From the NCBI GenBank assembly GCA_009786295.1, contig WQTN01000118.1:1-12787 (forward strand): a stretch of DNA of 12,787 nucleotides. Reading direction: 5' to 3'. Below, piece by piece: positions 1 to 6,473 of the stretch; the stretch's first letter is position 1, and each line of letters begins with the position of its first letter. The DNA is from Methanomassiliicoccaceae archaeon. GTDB taxonomy: Archaea; Thermoplasmatota; Thermoplasmata; Methanomassiliicoccales; Methanomethylophilaceae. Below the pieces are notes generated by a model. The model did not search any database, had not been told where the DNA came from, and saw only the letters and a list, made by a program, of their open reading frames with translations. Position numbers and translations under genes: made by a program.

Positions 1-1
1 G

Positions 2-457
2 ATCAAAGCAGTGGTGTTCGGAGAGTTCTTCCGGAAACTTGCAAAAGAAAGAGGAATGACGCTTGCCGAGTTCGGCGAGCTTGCTGAACGTGATCCGTCC
101 ATCGATGAGATGGTCGATGGCATGATCCTCGCCGAAGCAAGGAAGAACCCCGATATTATTTTGGAATCAAGGCTGTCGGCGCATATGCTGACGAAGAACA
201 ACATTCCGGCATTCAGAGTATATCTGGAAGCGAGTCCCGAGGTAAGGACGATGAGAGTCGGCCTGAGGGAAGGAGAATCCTTCGATGAGGTTTACCGCAA
301 CACGATCGAAAGGCAGTCTTCCGAGGCAAAACGTTACAAGATGTACTACGATATCGACATAGAGGACAAAAGCGTGTATGACCTGATAGTCAACACGGAT
401 GATCTGGACCCGGATCAGGTCGTGGACAGGGTCCTCGAAGGGATAGACGAATGTTAA
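2..457 (+). CDS. cmk: Cytidylate kinase, 3' part (5' end outside the window)
   Basis: This is the C-terminal part of an archaeal cytidylate kinase, which phosphorylates CMP/dCMP with ATP in pyrimidine nucleotide supply. The frame is open from base 2 and reads IKAVVFGEFFRKLAKERGMT, matching the family's 'GEIFRxxAKExGM' segment that follows the P-loop. Further on come 'ILESRLSAHML' (the family's 'LEGRLAG' substrate-binding segment) and 'RTMRVGLREGESFDEVYRNT', where Arg residues of the LID region normally sit. The P-loop lies left of the window, so it cannot be checked; the GTG at 11 is internal, not a start. The stop TAA overlaps the cbf5 ATG (ATGTTAA, 451-457), which indicates one transcript and probable translational coupling. 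Cmk next to Cbf5 is a recurrent archaeal arrangement, often together with ribosomal protein L14e/L34e genes. Confidence 0.9.
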   Translation: MKAVVFGEFFRKLAKERGMTLAEFGELAERDPSIDEMVDGMILAEARKNPDIILESRLSAHMLTKNNIPAFRVYLEASPEVRTMRVGLREGESFDEVYRNTIERQSSEAKRYKMYYDIDIEDKSVYDLIVNTDDLDPDQVVDRVLEGIDEC

Positions 458-1443
458 TCAAAGACCCGAACACAATACCGGACAGATGGGGTAAAAGGCC
501 ATCAGACCGCTCAGTCGGCGAACTTCTTAATGCAGGAGTGATAGCTCTGGATAAGCCGTCCGGCCCCACTTCCCACCAGGTCACAGCCTGGGCAAGGAAT
601 GTTCTTCACGCGGAGGACATAAGCCACGGAGGTACGCTAGATCCGTATGTAAGCGGGGTCCTTCCTATCTGTGTTGGCAAAGCAGTCAGGCTGACAGATA
701 TCGTCCTGTCCTCGGATAAGGAGTACATATGCTTAATGAGGCTCCACAAGGACATCGATGAAAAAAAGATAATCAATGTTATGGGGAAGTTCGTCGGCAA
801 GATATACCAGATGCCGCCGGTAAGGTCTGCGGTCAAGAGGCAGCTGAGGATAAGGACGATAGATGAGCTGGAGATCCTCGAGATAAACGGGCGTGAGGTC
901 CTTTTCAGAGTGTCCTGCGATGCCGGCACTTATATCCGGACATTATGCACGGATGTGGGAGAGGCGTTGGGATGCGGGGCGAACATGGTGGAACTGAGGC
1001 GTACACGTTCAGGAGTGATGGCTGAAGGTTCCGCGGCAACTTTGCAGGACATTACGGACGCATACGTCTTCTGGCAGCAGCTGGGCAGGGAAAAGTGGCT
1101 GAGAAATATGCTTATGCCCATGGAGGTCCTCGTCGAGCCGCTGCCAAAAGTGATCGTTAAGCCCACTGCTGTAGATGCGGTCTGCCACGGAGCGGACCTC
1201 ACTGTAAAAGGAATACACATGCTGGACGATGACATCAGGAAGAACGCTCTGGTCGCGCTCATGACCGCAAGGGGAGAATTGATAGCGATTGGCAAGATGA
1301 TGATGTCTTCCGCAAAAATAATGTCGACCGATCAGGGAAAGGCGGTCGATGTTGAAAGAGTGTTCATGGACAGAGGCCACTATCCGAAGATGTGGAGATT
1401 CTCTACCGACATCGAAGAACTGCAGACTGAAAGCTTCCAATGA
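451..1443 (+). CDS. cbf5: Cbf5, archaeal tRNA/rRNA pseudouridine synthase (H/ACA RNP catalytic subunit)
   Basis: The product (330 residues, the normal archaeal length) is the catalytic subunit of H/ACA ribonucleoproteins. With Nop10, Gar1, L7Ae and guide RNAs it isomerises uridines in rRNA; it can also act alone on tRNA position 55. The TruB-type catalytic motif GGTLDPYVSGVL lies at residues 60-71 with nucleophile Asp64. KIYQMPP at 117-123 carries the conserved Tyr, and CDAGTYIRTL at 156-165 holds the conserved Arg/Leu segment. Residues about 232-313 form the PUA domain, ending in the typical 'GHYPKMW'. The ATG at 451 overlaps the cmk stop codon; the RKD-rich N-terminal extension before 'GVIALDKPSGPTSHQV' is usual for archaeal Cbf5. 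The gene is intact, and every motif looked for is present. Confidence 0.96.
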   Translation: MLIKDPNTIPDRWGKRPSDRSVGELLNAGVIALDKPSGPTSHQVTAWARNVLHAEDISHGGTLDPYVSGVLPICVGKAVRLTDIVLSSDKEYICLMRLHKDIDEKKIINVMGKFVGKIYQMPPVRSAVKRQLRIRTIDELEILEINGREVLFRVSCDAGTYIRTLCTDVGEALGCGANMVELRRTRSGVMAEGSAATLQDITDAYVFWQQLGREKWLRNMLMPMEVLVEPLPKVIVKPTAVDAVCHGADLTVKGIHMLDDDIRKNALVALMTARGELIAIGKMMMSSAKIMSTDQGKAVDVERVFMDRGHYPKMWRFSTDIEELQTESFQ

Positions 1444-1491
1444 ATCAGGCTGGCCAAGCATTTGTCTTAAAGCGGCGCTCGGACAGAGAAG

Positions 1492-1499
1492 TATTTATT
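1492..1499 (+). promoter_or_regulatory. TATA-like box for the hypothetical gene pair
   Basis: TATTTATT follows a purine-rich AGAAG that could serve as a BRE. Its centre is about 26 nt before the ATG at 1522 and about 20 nt before the one at 1516. This fits a leaderless or nearly leaderless archaeal transcript starting in the gap after cbf5. Confidence 0.5.
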
Positions 1500-1515
1500 G
1501 AAAGCATCCTCAGGC

Positions 1516-1893
1516 ATGAAAATGCCTATTAACAGCCGAGACATTCTCTATATGATGGCAGTGTTCGGCGAGAGGGAACAGGTCTTCAAAACTGAAGGAT
1601 TGGTATTAGGGGAGTTCGACCCTTCTGTCGATGGTTTCTATAAGAATGTTCAAACATTCTCTTTCAAAGTCAAAAAGAGAAAAGCTATCTGGATAAACAT
1701 ATCATCGAATGCACCGGTGGATGTGGCAGTCGCAAATGAGAGAGGGGCATCGATAAGCTACAAACAAGCTGTCAAAGAAGGAGACATAGGTCCGATCCCG
1801 ACCGATGACAACAAAGAAATGGGAATAATCGTCGGTGTTTACAAAGGAGACAAGGCGACGGTCAGCATAGACATATGGATGGAAAGACCATGA
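1516..1893 (+). CDS. Hypothetical small beta-rich protein, first gene of a coupled pair
   Basis: I do not recognise this protein (125 residues from the ATG at 1516; 123 from 1522). It has no obvious signal peptide or membrane helix. A short helical N-terminus (SRDILYMMAVFGEREQV) precedes alternating short strands: 'TFSFKVKKRKAIWINISS', 'PVDVAVANERG', 'MGIIVGVYKGDKATVSIDIW'. The pattern suggests a small beta-sandwich, loosely like GOLD/emp24-type or pre-peptidase-like domains, but that resemblance is by eye only. The TTG at 1498 would overlap the TATA-like box, so an ATG at 1516 or 1522 is preferred. The stop overlaps the next start as ATGA (1890-1893), so the two proteins are probably made together and the soluble product may bind the membrane protein. 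Confidence 0.75.
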   Translation: MKMPINSRDILYMMAVFGEREQVFKTEGLVLGEFDPSVDGFYKNVQTFSFKVKKRKAIWINISSNAPVDVAVANERGASISYKQAVKEGDIGPIPTDDNKEMGIIVGVYKGDKATVSIDIWMERP

Positions 1894-2999
1894 GCCTCCA
1901 CATAGAGAAAGGAAGGAAGAGGGATTTTTGGGCAGATAATCTGCCGGAAGGGATCTCTTTACTGAGAGGGTTCGATAAACTCATCATGATCGCTTTCGCA
2001 ATATCATTCCTGATCTCTCTGGCATATATCCTTTATGAAGAGATGGCGGGAAACGGCATTATTCAAAACCTGATGCCTTTGCTTGCCGTCCCCTTCTTTG
2101 TCTGCGGCGTTATTTTCTACATAAGATCGAAATACTGGATACTGCTGGTGTTTGCCGCCGCCGGAATTGTTCTCTGGTTCCTGAGCATCCCGCCGGTGCT
2201 GGTATTCTTATTTCTGTTCCTGGTAATAGGGGCATCCGGCGTAGTGGCGTTGGTGGACGCTCTTCAGAGAGCGATATTCTATCAGGTGCTGCATACAATA
2301 GAGTATGTCAATGTAAAGAACAAACTCTCGATGAAAGATAAACTGGTGGCATTCCTCTTCAACGTCCCCGAGGACCTTGATACAAGGAATATAACGATGG
2401 ATTATGAACTGAGCAGAACGAAGATACCTTGGAAAGAGGTCGGGAATTCGATATCGCTCGGGTTAATGGTTGGGATGTTCATTTGGATATACATATCAAT
2501 GAACCCTGCGTTCATGGACCTCAGCATAGGGACATCCGTGCCGCTTCTGATGTTCACTCCAATCCTTTACATACCGGTCCTTGTGATGCCATGGTCCATT
2601 TTCAGATCGCTTAACGTAAGGATCGAGACCAACTACAGGGATTTCAAAGTATACAATGGAATAAGAGCAACGCTTCAAAGGATGGCGGTACCGATTGTTG
2701 CGGCACTGTTCTTCGTGCTGGTGGCGATCAACACATCCGACATTTGGGCGGTAGCATTCTATATTCTTCTTTCTGCAGCGATGATAGTGATCATACTGAC
2801 GCTTGTCTCAATGCTGTACTACTGGATCTTTGAAGCAGTCATCATAAACGATATTGTTTCCAAGTGGAAGATGTTCAGGCCTGTGCCTGTGTTCGTTGGG
2901 CTGGAGACAGAAGAGGGGCCATCGCAGGATGATCTGCCGGGGACACCGAGAAGGGACAAGACAGACTTCGGAAAGTTTACCCTCCCCGAAGAGAAATGA
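1890..2999 (+). CDS. Hypothetical polytopic membrane protein, second gene of a coupled pair
   Basis: This predicted integral membrane protein (369 residues) is one I cannot assign to a family. About eight hydrophobic segments are visible, roughly at residues 31-48, 60-78, 82-99, 103-122, 187-204, 217-236, 266-281 and 286-313. Charged loops separate the first four from the last four. The long middle loop (about 123-186) includes 'FNVPEDLDTRNITMDYELSR', and the C-terminal tail from about 325 is charged and proline-containing. No transporter signature, catalytic motif or nucleotide-binding site is apparent. The ATG at 1890 forms ATGA with the previous stop; an in-frame ATG at 1875 would add five residues. 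The two halves of four helices might reflect an internal duplication, but I see no convincing sequence match between them. It ends 26 nt before the convergent gene's stop. Confidence 0.8.
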   Translation: MSLHIEKGRKRDFWADNLPEGISLLRGFDKLIMIAFAISFLISLAYILYEEMAGNGIIQNLMPLLAVPFFVCGVIFYIRSKYWILLVFAAAGIVLWFLSIPPVLVFLFLFLVIGASGVVALVDALQRAIFYQVLHTIEYVNVKNKLSMKDKLVAFLFNVPEDLDTRNITMDYELSRTKIPWKEVGNSISLGLMVGMFIWIYISMNPAFMDLSIGTSVPLLMFTPILYIPVLVMPWSIFRSLNVRIETNYRDFKVYNGIRATLQRMAVPIVAALFFVLVAINTSDIWAVAFYILLSAAMIVIILTLVSMLYYWIFEAVIINDIVSKWKMFRPVPVFVGLETEEGPSQDDLPGTPRRDKTDFGKFTLPEEK

Positions 3000-3025
3000 A
3001 TCGCACTGCCAGCAGTTTGAAGACC

Positions 3026-3466
3026 TCAGAAACGATTATTGAATTCCGGATTCAGCCTGCCTCTGGAGTCCAAAGATTTTATGATAGGTTTGAATACTTC
3101 AACCGATGACATTCCCGGGGTCTTGTTCATTCCTATAAGTTCGGGTTCTTTGCTGTTCGTTATGATCACCCGATATCTCTGTTCGATACCCTCTACTTCA
3201 ATGAATGGGAATTCAATGGTCTTGGCTACCTCCAGAATCACATCCGCCATTATCTGTATGTCCTCAGGAGTAAGATCCCCTGGGACTGTTATGAAGAATG
3301 AGTTCTCTTCGGTCTCGCCGTTGAGCAGGAATATCATTTCAGATCTTTCCATAAGGTCCTTGAATATGGTTTCTTTCTCCCCCTCGCCTGCCAGATCGAT
3401 GAGTCTGTTCTTTGCAGTGTTCGGTATGTCGATGTAAATAGTCTTCATACCAAGTATCTTCCACAT
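3026..3466 (-). CDS. Hypothetical protein, unrecognised alpha/beta domain
   Basis: I do not recognise this 146-residue protein. It is soluble-looking and acidic, with alternating strands and helices: 'TIYIDIP', an amphipathic helix 'TAKNRLIDLAGEGEKETIFKD', 'MIFLLNGE', 'SFFITVPGDLTPED', a helix 'IQIMADVILEVAKTIE', then 'YRVIITNSK'. There is no signal peptide, membrane helix or metal-binding cluster. The ATG at 3466 is chosen because a TATA-like box lies about 26 nt upstream; the ATG at 3448 (MKTIYIDIP) is an almost equally good start and would drop six residues. The TTG at 3490 overlaps the TATA-like box and is unlikely. The gene stands alone, convergent with the membrane-protein gene. Confidence 0.7.
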   Translation of the reverse strand: MWKILGMKTIYIDIPNTAKNRLIDLAGEGEKETIFKDLMERSEMIFLLNGETEENSFFITVPGDLTPEDIQIMADVILEVAKTIEFPFIEVEGIEQRYRVIITNSKEPELIGMNKTPGMSSVEVFKPIIKSLDSRGRLNPEFNNRF

Positions 3467-3487
3467 GAACGCCCGATATGTTTCAAA

Positions 3488-3495
3488 CAATAAAG
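3488..3495 (-). promoter_or_regulatory. TATA-like box for the 146-residue hypothetical gene
   Basis: On the minus strand this reads CTTTATTG. Its centre is about 26 nt upstream of the ATG at 3466, the spacing expected for an archaeal TATA box serving a leaderless message. Confidence 0.4.
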
Positions 3496-3596
3496 CGGTT
3501 CCGCCTTCTCATATCTGAAAGGCTGTTTTGATGATCGGACAGTTCTGCTGTATGCCCTTCGGCGGTCAGATGACAATATACCCGAATGAGGGGTTT

Positions 3597-3642
3597 GTAA
3601 ATAAAAATGTGTGAAGAACAGCGGCTTGCCGCCGTTCTTCAC
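3597..3642 (-). terminator. Hairpin plus T-tract terminator downstream of the adhesin-like gene
   Basis: GTGAAGAAC (3611-3619) pairs with GTTCTTCAC (3634-3642). The stem continues after one A-C mismatch through GCGG/CCGC (3621-3624 with 3629-3632), leaving a CTTG loop. On the minus strand the hairpin is followed by ACATTTTTATTTAC. It starts 11 nt past the TAA of the large surface-protein gene and so terminates that transcript rather than any plus-strand gene. Confidence 0.75.
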
Positions 3643-3653
3643 TGATAAAAGGT

Positions 3654-6245
3654 TTAACCGGTGCCAGACACCGATGCTTCGGTCTCGTCCTTAGGTTTTT
3701 CATCGAGCCTGAAGCTGATCAATGTCAGGACCAGAGTTGCAATGAAGAGAATGAACATAAGCAGAGTCCACTTGTCTATTGCTGTAACGGGCAGAGTCCA
3801 ATCCTCAGTGAGGAGGAAAATAAACACTGAGGCAATGCCGATTATCAGCGCAAGGGCTCTGAATGTCAGAGCGGTCTTGGACCTCTTCTCTTCGTTGTCT
3901 GTTTTAAAGCGGTTTCTTCCTTCGATGAGCACGATCGCTCCGACAAATATCGTCAGTATAGCACAGATCAGATTCAGGACTGCCCATCTCCCGTCCCCCT
4001 TTCCTGTGTTACTGCCTTTGTCTGCGCCGTTTCCATCGCCTTCGCCTGTACCGCCGCTTCCGCCGTCTCCGATGTTGCCTCCGCTTCCGCCATTGGCTTC
4101 GCTTACAACACTGATCTTGTGGTTGCTTACAACGTCAGTGAAGGTGTACTTACCGGATGCCAGTTCTGCAGATGATATTGCTTTACCATCCACATAGACT
4201 GACACAACCTTGTATCCCGGCTTGGCCGAGAAGATGAATGACTGGGTCCCCTTATACGGTACCTTTACGACTCCTTTCGGATCAATCTCTGAACCGCTGT
4301 CAGAAGTAGCAGTGATAAAAGAACAGTGTTCTTCTTCTGGCGGTATCACCGTTAGCAGGAGCTCGAATTCTGCAAGCACTGACATGTTCCCATTGATTGG
4401 AACAATCAGTGTATTGTCGCTGCTCTTCAGCGTGCCGTCTATAGTGAATTGTCTGAACTCATATTCACTTCTCGGGGCTGCCGTGAGAGTTATCGAAGTA
4501 ACAGTGCCGGGGACATAGACATATCCATCGACATTCAGGGTTCCGTACACTGTGCCAGTGTTGCTGTCTATCACAGCGACCGCTCCTGAATCGTCGGCCT
4601 CGATATCGACATACACAACATAATCGCTGCCGGGATAGTTGATGTCAAAGTTGTTGTAGGCAGGTGCATTCAGACTCAGTTTGACTGGCGCATTCAGCAC
4701 CACATTGCCGATATTGCTGTAGTCGTCCAGATCTGATATGGTGTTGCTGTCCACATCGGCGCCGGCAACGATATTTTCTGTCCGCAGCAAAGGCGCCTTG
4801 TTGCCGGAGAATACCACCCCGCTAGCCACGGTCAAGTTGGTGAAATTTGAGGTATAGATGCCGCCGCCCGAGCCCTTGATGCCTGTCTTCTTTGCTATGT
4901 TGCCGCTGATCGTCCCTCCGGCAATGTCTAACATGCCGGTGTTATAGATGCCCCCTCCGAGGCTTGCAGTGTTGCCGCTGATCGTCCCTCCGGCAATGCC
5001 TAGCACGTCAGCGTTATAGATGCCTCCTCCGAGGTTGGTTGTGTTGCCGCTGATCTTACCGCCTGACATAGTAAAAGTGCCAGTGGAGTTGAACACGCCG
5101 CCGCCGTAGGAGTTTTCGGCGGTTGCGCTGTTGCCGTAGATGACAGCATTGTCCCACATGTTGAAAATGGCCTTGATGCCGTATTTGGAACCGTTGAACA
5201 CGCCTCCGCCGTAGGAGTTTGCGGTTGTCACGTTGTTGTCAAATATGGCGGCGTTGCCAGACATGTTAAAAGTAGCCGTGAAATCGTAGGAGTTGTTGTA
5301 CACGCCGCCTCCGCGGGCAGGCGCATTGTTGTTGTGGATCTTTGCATTACCGTTCATGTTGAACGTGCCGTCGATGTTGAATATGCCGCCGCCGTAGGTC
5401 GCTTCGTTGTTACGGATCACGCCGCCGCTCATGTTGAATGTTGCGGTATGGTTAACAACGCCTCCGCCGTAGTTGCCGGAAGTGACCACAACGTTGTCAT
5501 AGATGGCAGCGTCATCTGACATGTTGAAGGTGGCAAACCAGTTGAACACGCCCCCTGCATAGAATGTGGCCTTGTTTCCTGAAACGACAGCTTGATCTGA
5601 CATGTTAAAAATGCCATTGAATATGTTGGATACACCGCCGCCATAGGCTCTGTCATGGTACAGAGAGTTGCCGTAGATGGCAGCATCGCCTGACATGTAG
5701 AATACGCCTCCGTCGTTGCATACGCCTCCGCCGTGCTCCTTCGCAATATTGTCGCGTATTATGCTGCCGCCGTTCATTATGAATGTACCGCTCGTTTTTA
5801 CGCCTCCGCCGTTCTGTATGGCATAACAATTCTGTATCACAGCACCGCCGTTCATAGTAAAGGTGCCGTTGGAATACACAAGGATGCCGCCGCGGTCCTT
5901 ACTGCCGTCCAGTATAATGTTTTCCAGCGTAAGGCTGCCGTACATGATGTGGCCGTGCAGATCGCCTGACTTATAGAGTACGAACGCATTGCCTTCAGAC
6001 GACTTCAGCGTTACACTTTTGACTGCATTCAGTGCGAAAGTGGAAACATCAGGATCATTCCCGCTTACAATGATTGTAAAATTGGTGCCGGCACTTGAGT
6101 TAATGGCGGCAAAAGCCGCCGATAGACTGCTGTATGTACCGTCCATATCGCCTGAAACCTGGTAAATATCAGTCACATCTGCCGACGAATCGTCTGACTG
6201 CTCTGAAGCAATGAATACGGACACCGTCATTGCTGTCAGAAGCAC
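3654..6245 (-). CDS. Adhesin-like surface protein: beta-helix repeats, InlB-like repeats, Gly-rich linker, three C-terminal membrane helices
   Basis: The product is a predicted cell-surface adhesin-like protein of 863 residues from the GTG at 6245. Residues about 124-482 hold some 13 rungs of the pattern 'GGGVxNxxGTFNMSGxAxIxxN', typical of a right-handed parallel beta-helix as in adhesin-like and Pmp-like proteins. Residues about 580-716 contain two InlB B-repeat-like units ('LTAAPRSEYEFRQFTIDG', 'AKPGYKVVSVYVDGK'). A Gly/Asp/Asn linker spans 719-752, followed by three hydrophobic helices (about 755-775, 794-813, 826-846) and a short charged tail. The true start is probably further upstream: the frame is open to 6323 and encodes Lys residues followed by ALCLVLLTAMTVSVFIAS, a good signal peptide, but has no ATG/GTG/TTG there except the GTG used here. 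The mature protein would begin near 'SEQSDDSSAD'. A function in host or biofilm contact is inferred from the architecture only. Confidence 0.85.
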   Translation of the reverse strand: MLLTAMTVSVFIASEQSDDSSADVTDIYQVSGDMDGTYSSLSAAFAAINSSAGTNFTIIVSGNDPDVSTFALNAVKSVTLKSSEGNAFVLYKSGDLHGHIMYGSLTLENIILDGSKDRGGILVYSNGTFTMNGGAVIQNCYAIQNGGGVKTSGTFIMNGGSIIRDNIAKEHGGGVCNDGGVFYMSGDAAIYGNSLYHDRAYGGGVSNIFNGIFNMSDQAVVSGNKATFYAGGVFNWFATFNMSDDAAIYDNVVVTSGNYGGGVVNHTATFNMSGGVIRNNEATYGGGIFNIDGTFNMNGNAKIHNNNAPARGGGVYNNSYDFTATFNMSGNAAIFDNNVTTANSYGGGVFNGSKYGIKAIFNMWDNAVIYGNSATAENSYGGGVFNSTGTFTMSGGKISGNTTNLGGGIYNADVLGIAGGTISGNTASLGGGIYNTGMLDIAGGTISGNIAKKTGIKGSGGGIYTSNFTNLTVASGVVFSGNKAPLLRTENIVAGADVDSNTISDLDDYSNIGNVVLNAPVKLSLNAPAYNNFDINYPGSDYVVYVDIEADDSGAVAVIDSNTGTVYGTLNVDGYVYVPGTVTSITLTAAPRSEYEFRQFTIDGTLKSSDNTLIVPINGNMSVLAEFELLLTVIPPEEEHCSFITATSDSGSEIDPKGVVKVPYKGTQSFIFSAKPGYKVVSVYVDGKAISSAELASGKYTFTDVVSNHKISVVSEANGGSGGNIGDGGSGGTGEGDGNGADKGSNTGKGDGRWAVLNLICAILTIFVGAIVLIEGRNRFKTDNEEKRSKTALTFRALALIIGIASVFIFLLTEDWTLPVTAIDKWTLLMFILFIATLVLTLISFRLDEKPKDETEASVSGTG
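4800..5876 (-). repeat. Degenerate in-gene repeat array encoding about 13 beta-helix rungs
   Basis: Within the adhesin-like gene, rungs of roughly 24-35 codons recur. Each carries a GGG(V/I)(F/Y)N turn, written at DNA level as runs such as 'cctccgccg' on the plus strand, and an (F/L)(N/T/G)(M/I)(S/A/N)G strand. The units are diverged except for the tandem pair at 4899-5042. They are coding repeats, not a CRISPR or intergenic repeat. Confidence 0.85.
4899..5042 (-). repeat. Tandem 72-bp duplication inside the adhesin-like gene
   Basis: Units 4899-4970 and 4971-5042 are each exactly 72 bp and differ by about 11 bases by eye. The first 28 bases (plus-strand reading) are identical, and this segment begins a third, partial copy at 5043. 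They encode the 24-residue rungs ending IAGGTISGN (residues about 402-425 and 426-449). Length and frame preservation point to a recent in-frame duplication. Confidence 0.85.
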
Positions 6246-6305
6246 CAGGCAAAGTGCCCCCTGCTTAGTAAGTATACTACTATTTATTTTGCCAATAATA
6301 ATTAG

Positions 6306-6313
6306 CCCCCCTC
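6306..6313 (-). promoter_or_regulatory. Possible Shine-Dalgarno site for a non-AUG start of the adhesin-like gene
   Basis: The minus strand reads GAGGGGGG, then CTA, then in-frame ATT ATT ATT GGC AAA ATA. GAGG lies 7 nt before the first ATT (6302-6300), a normal ribosome-binding spacing. No ATG, GTG or TTG in the correct frame follows until 6245. Initiation at ATT is inference. Confidence 0.35.
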
Positions 6314-6333
6314 TCTGATTTAATTATAGATTT

Positions 6334-6347
6334 GATATATTTATATC
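6334..6347 (-). promoter_or_regulatory. Strong TATA box for the adhesin-like gene
   Basis: On the minus strand this reads GATATAAATATATC, preceded by the A-rich CAAAAAAA. Transcription would begin about 26 nt downstream, near 6315. That places the start immediately before GAGAGGGGGG and the open frame carrying the signal peptide, which supports translation beginning around 6302-6287 rather than only at the GTG at 6245. Confidence 0.6.
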
Positions 6348-6430
6348 TTTTTTTGATAAGAAATTTTTTGTTGAAAAACATTCAGAAACTATCAAAATGA
6401 TACAGTATCGGTCTGGTTATTCTAAGAAAG

Positions 6431-6438
6431 CTTAAAGA
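6431..6438 (+). promoter_or_regulatory. Weak TATA-like box for trpS-pheS
   Basis: CTTAAAGA after the purine-rich AAGAAAG would place transcription near 6461, giving a leader of about 13 nt that contains AAGGT some 7 nt before the ATG at 6474. The match to a TATA consensus is weak. Confidence 0.3.
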
Positions 6439-6473
6439 GAGGTCTGTCCTTCTCTCATCATAAGGTCACTGAC

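Noticed and set aside
3039..3437. A 132-codon plus-strand open frame opposite the 146-residue hypothetical gene
   Set aside because: The minus-strand frame has a TATA-like box, better amino acid composition and clear strand/helix alternation; the plus frame is Ser-rich with no start signals.
3661..4197. A 178-codon plus-strand open frame opposite the adhesin C-terminus
   Set aside because: Its Pro/Ser-rich run is the complement of the Gly-rich linker of the real gene; no independent support.
4800..5876. Repeated blocks that could be mistaken for a CRISPR array or minisatellite
   Set aside because: The units lie inside one continuous reading frame, keep codon phase, diverge as protein repeats do, and have no regular unique spacers.
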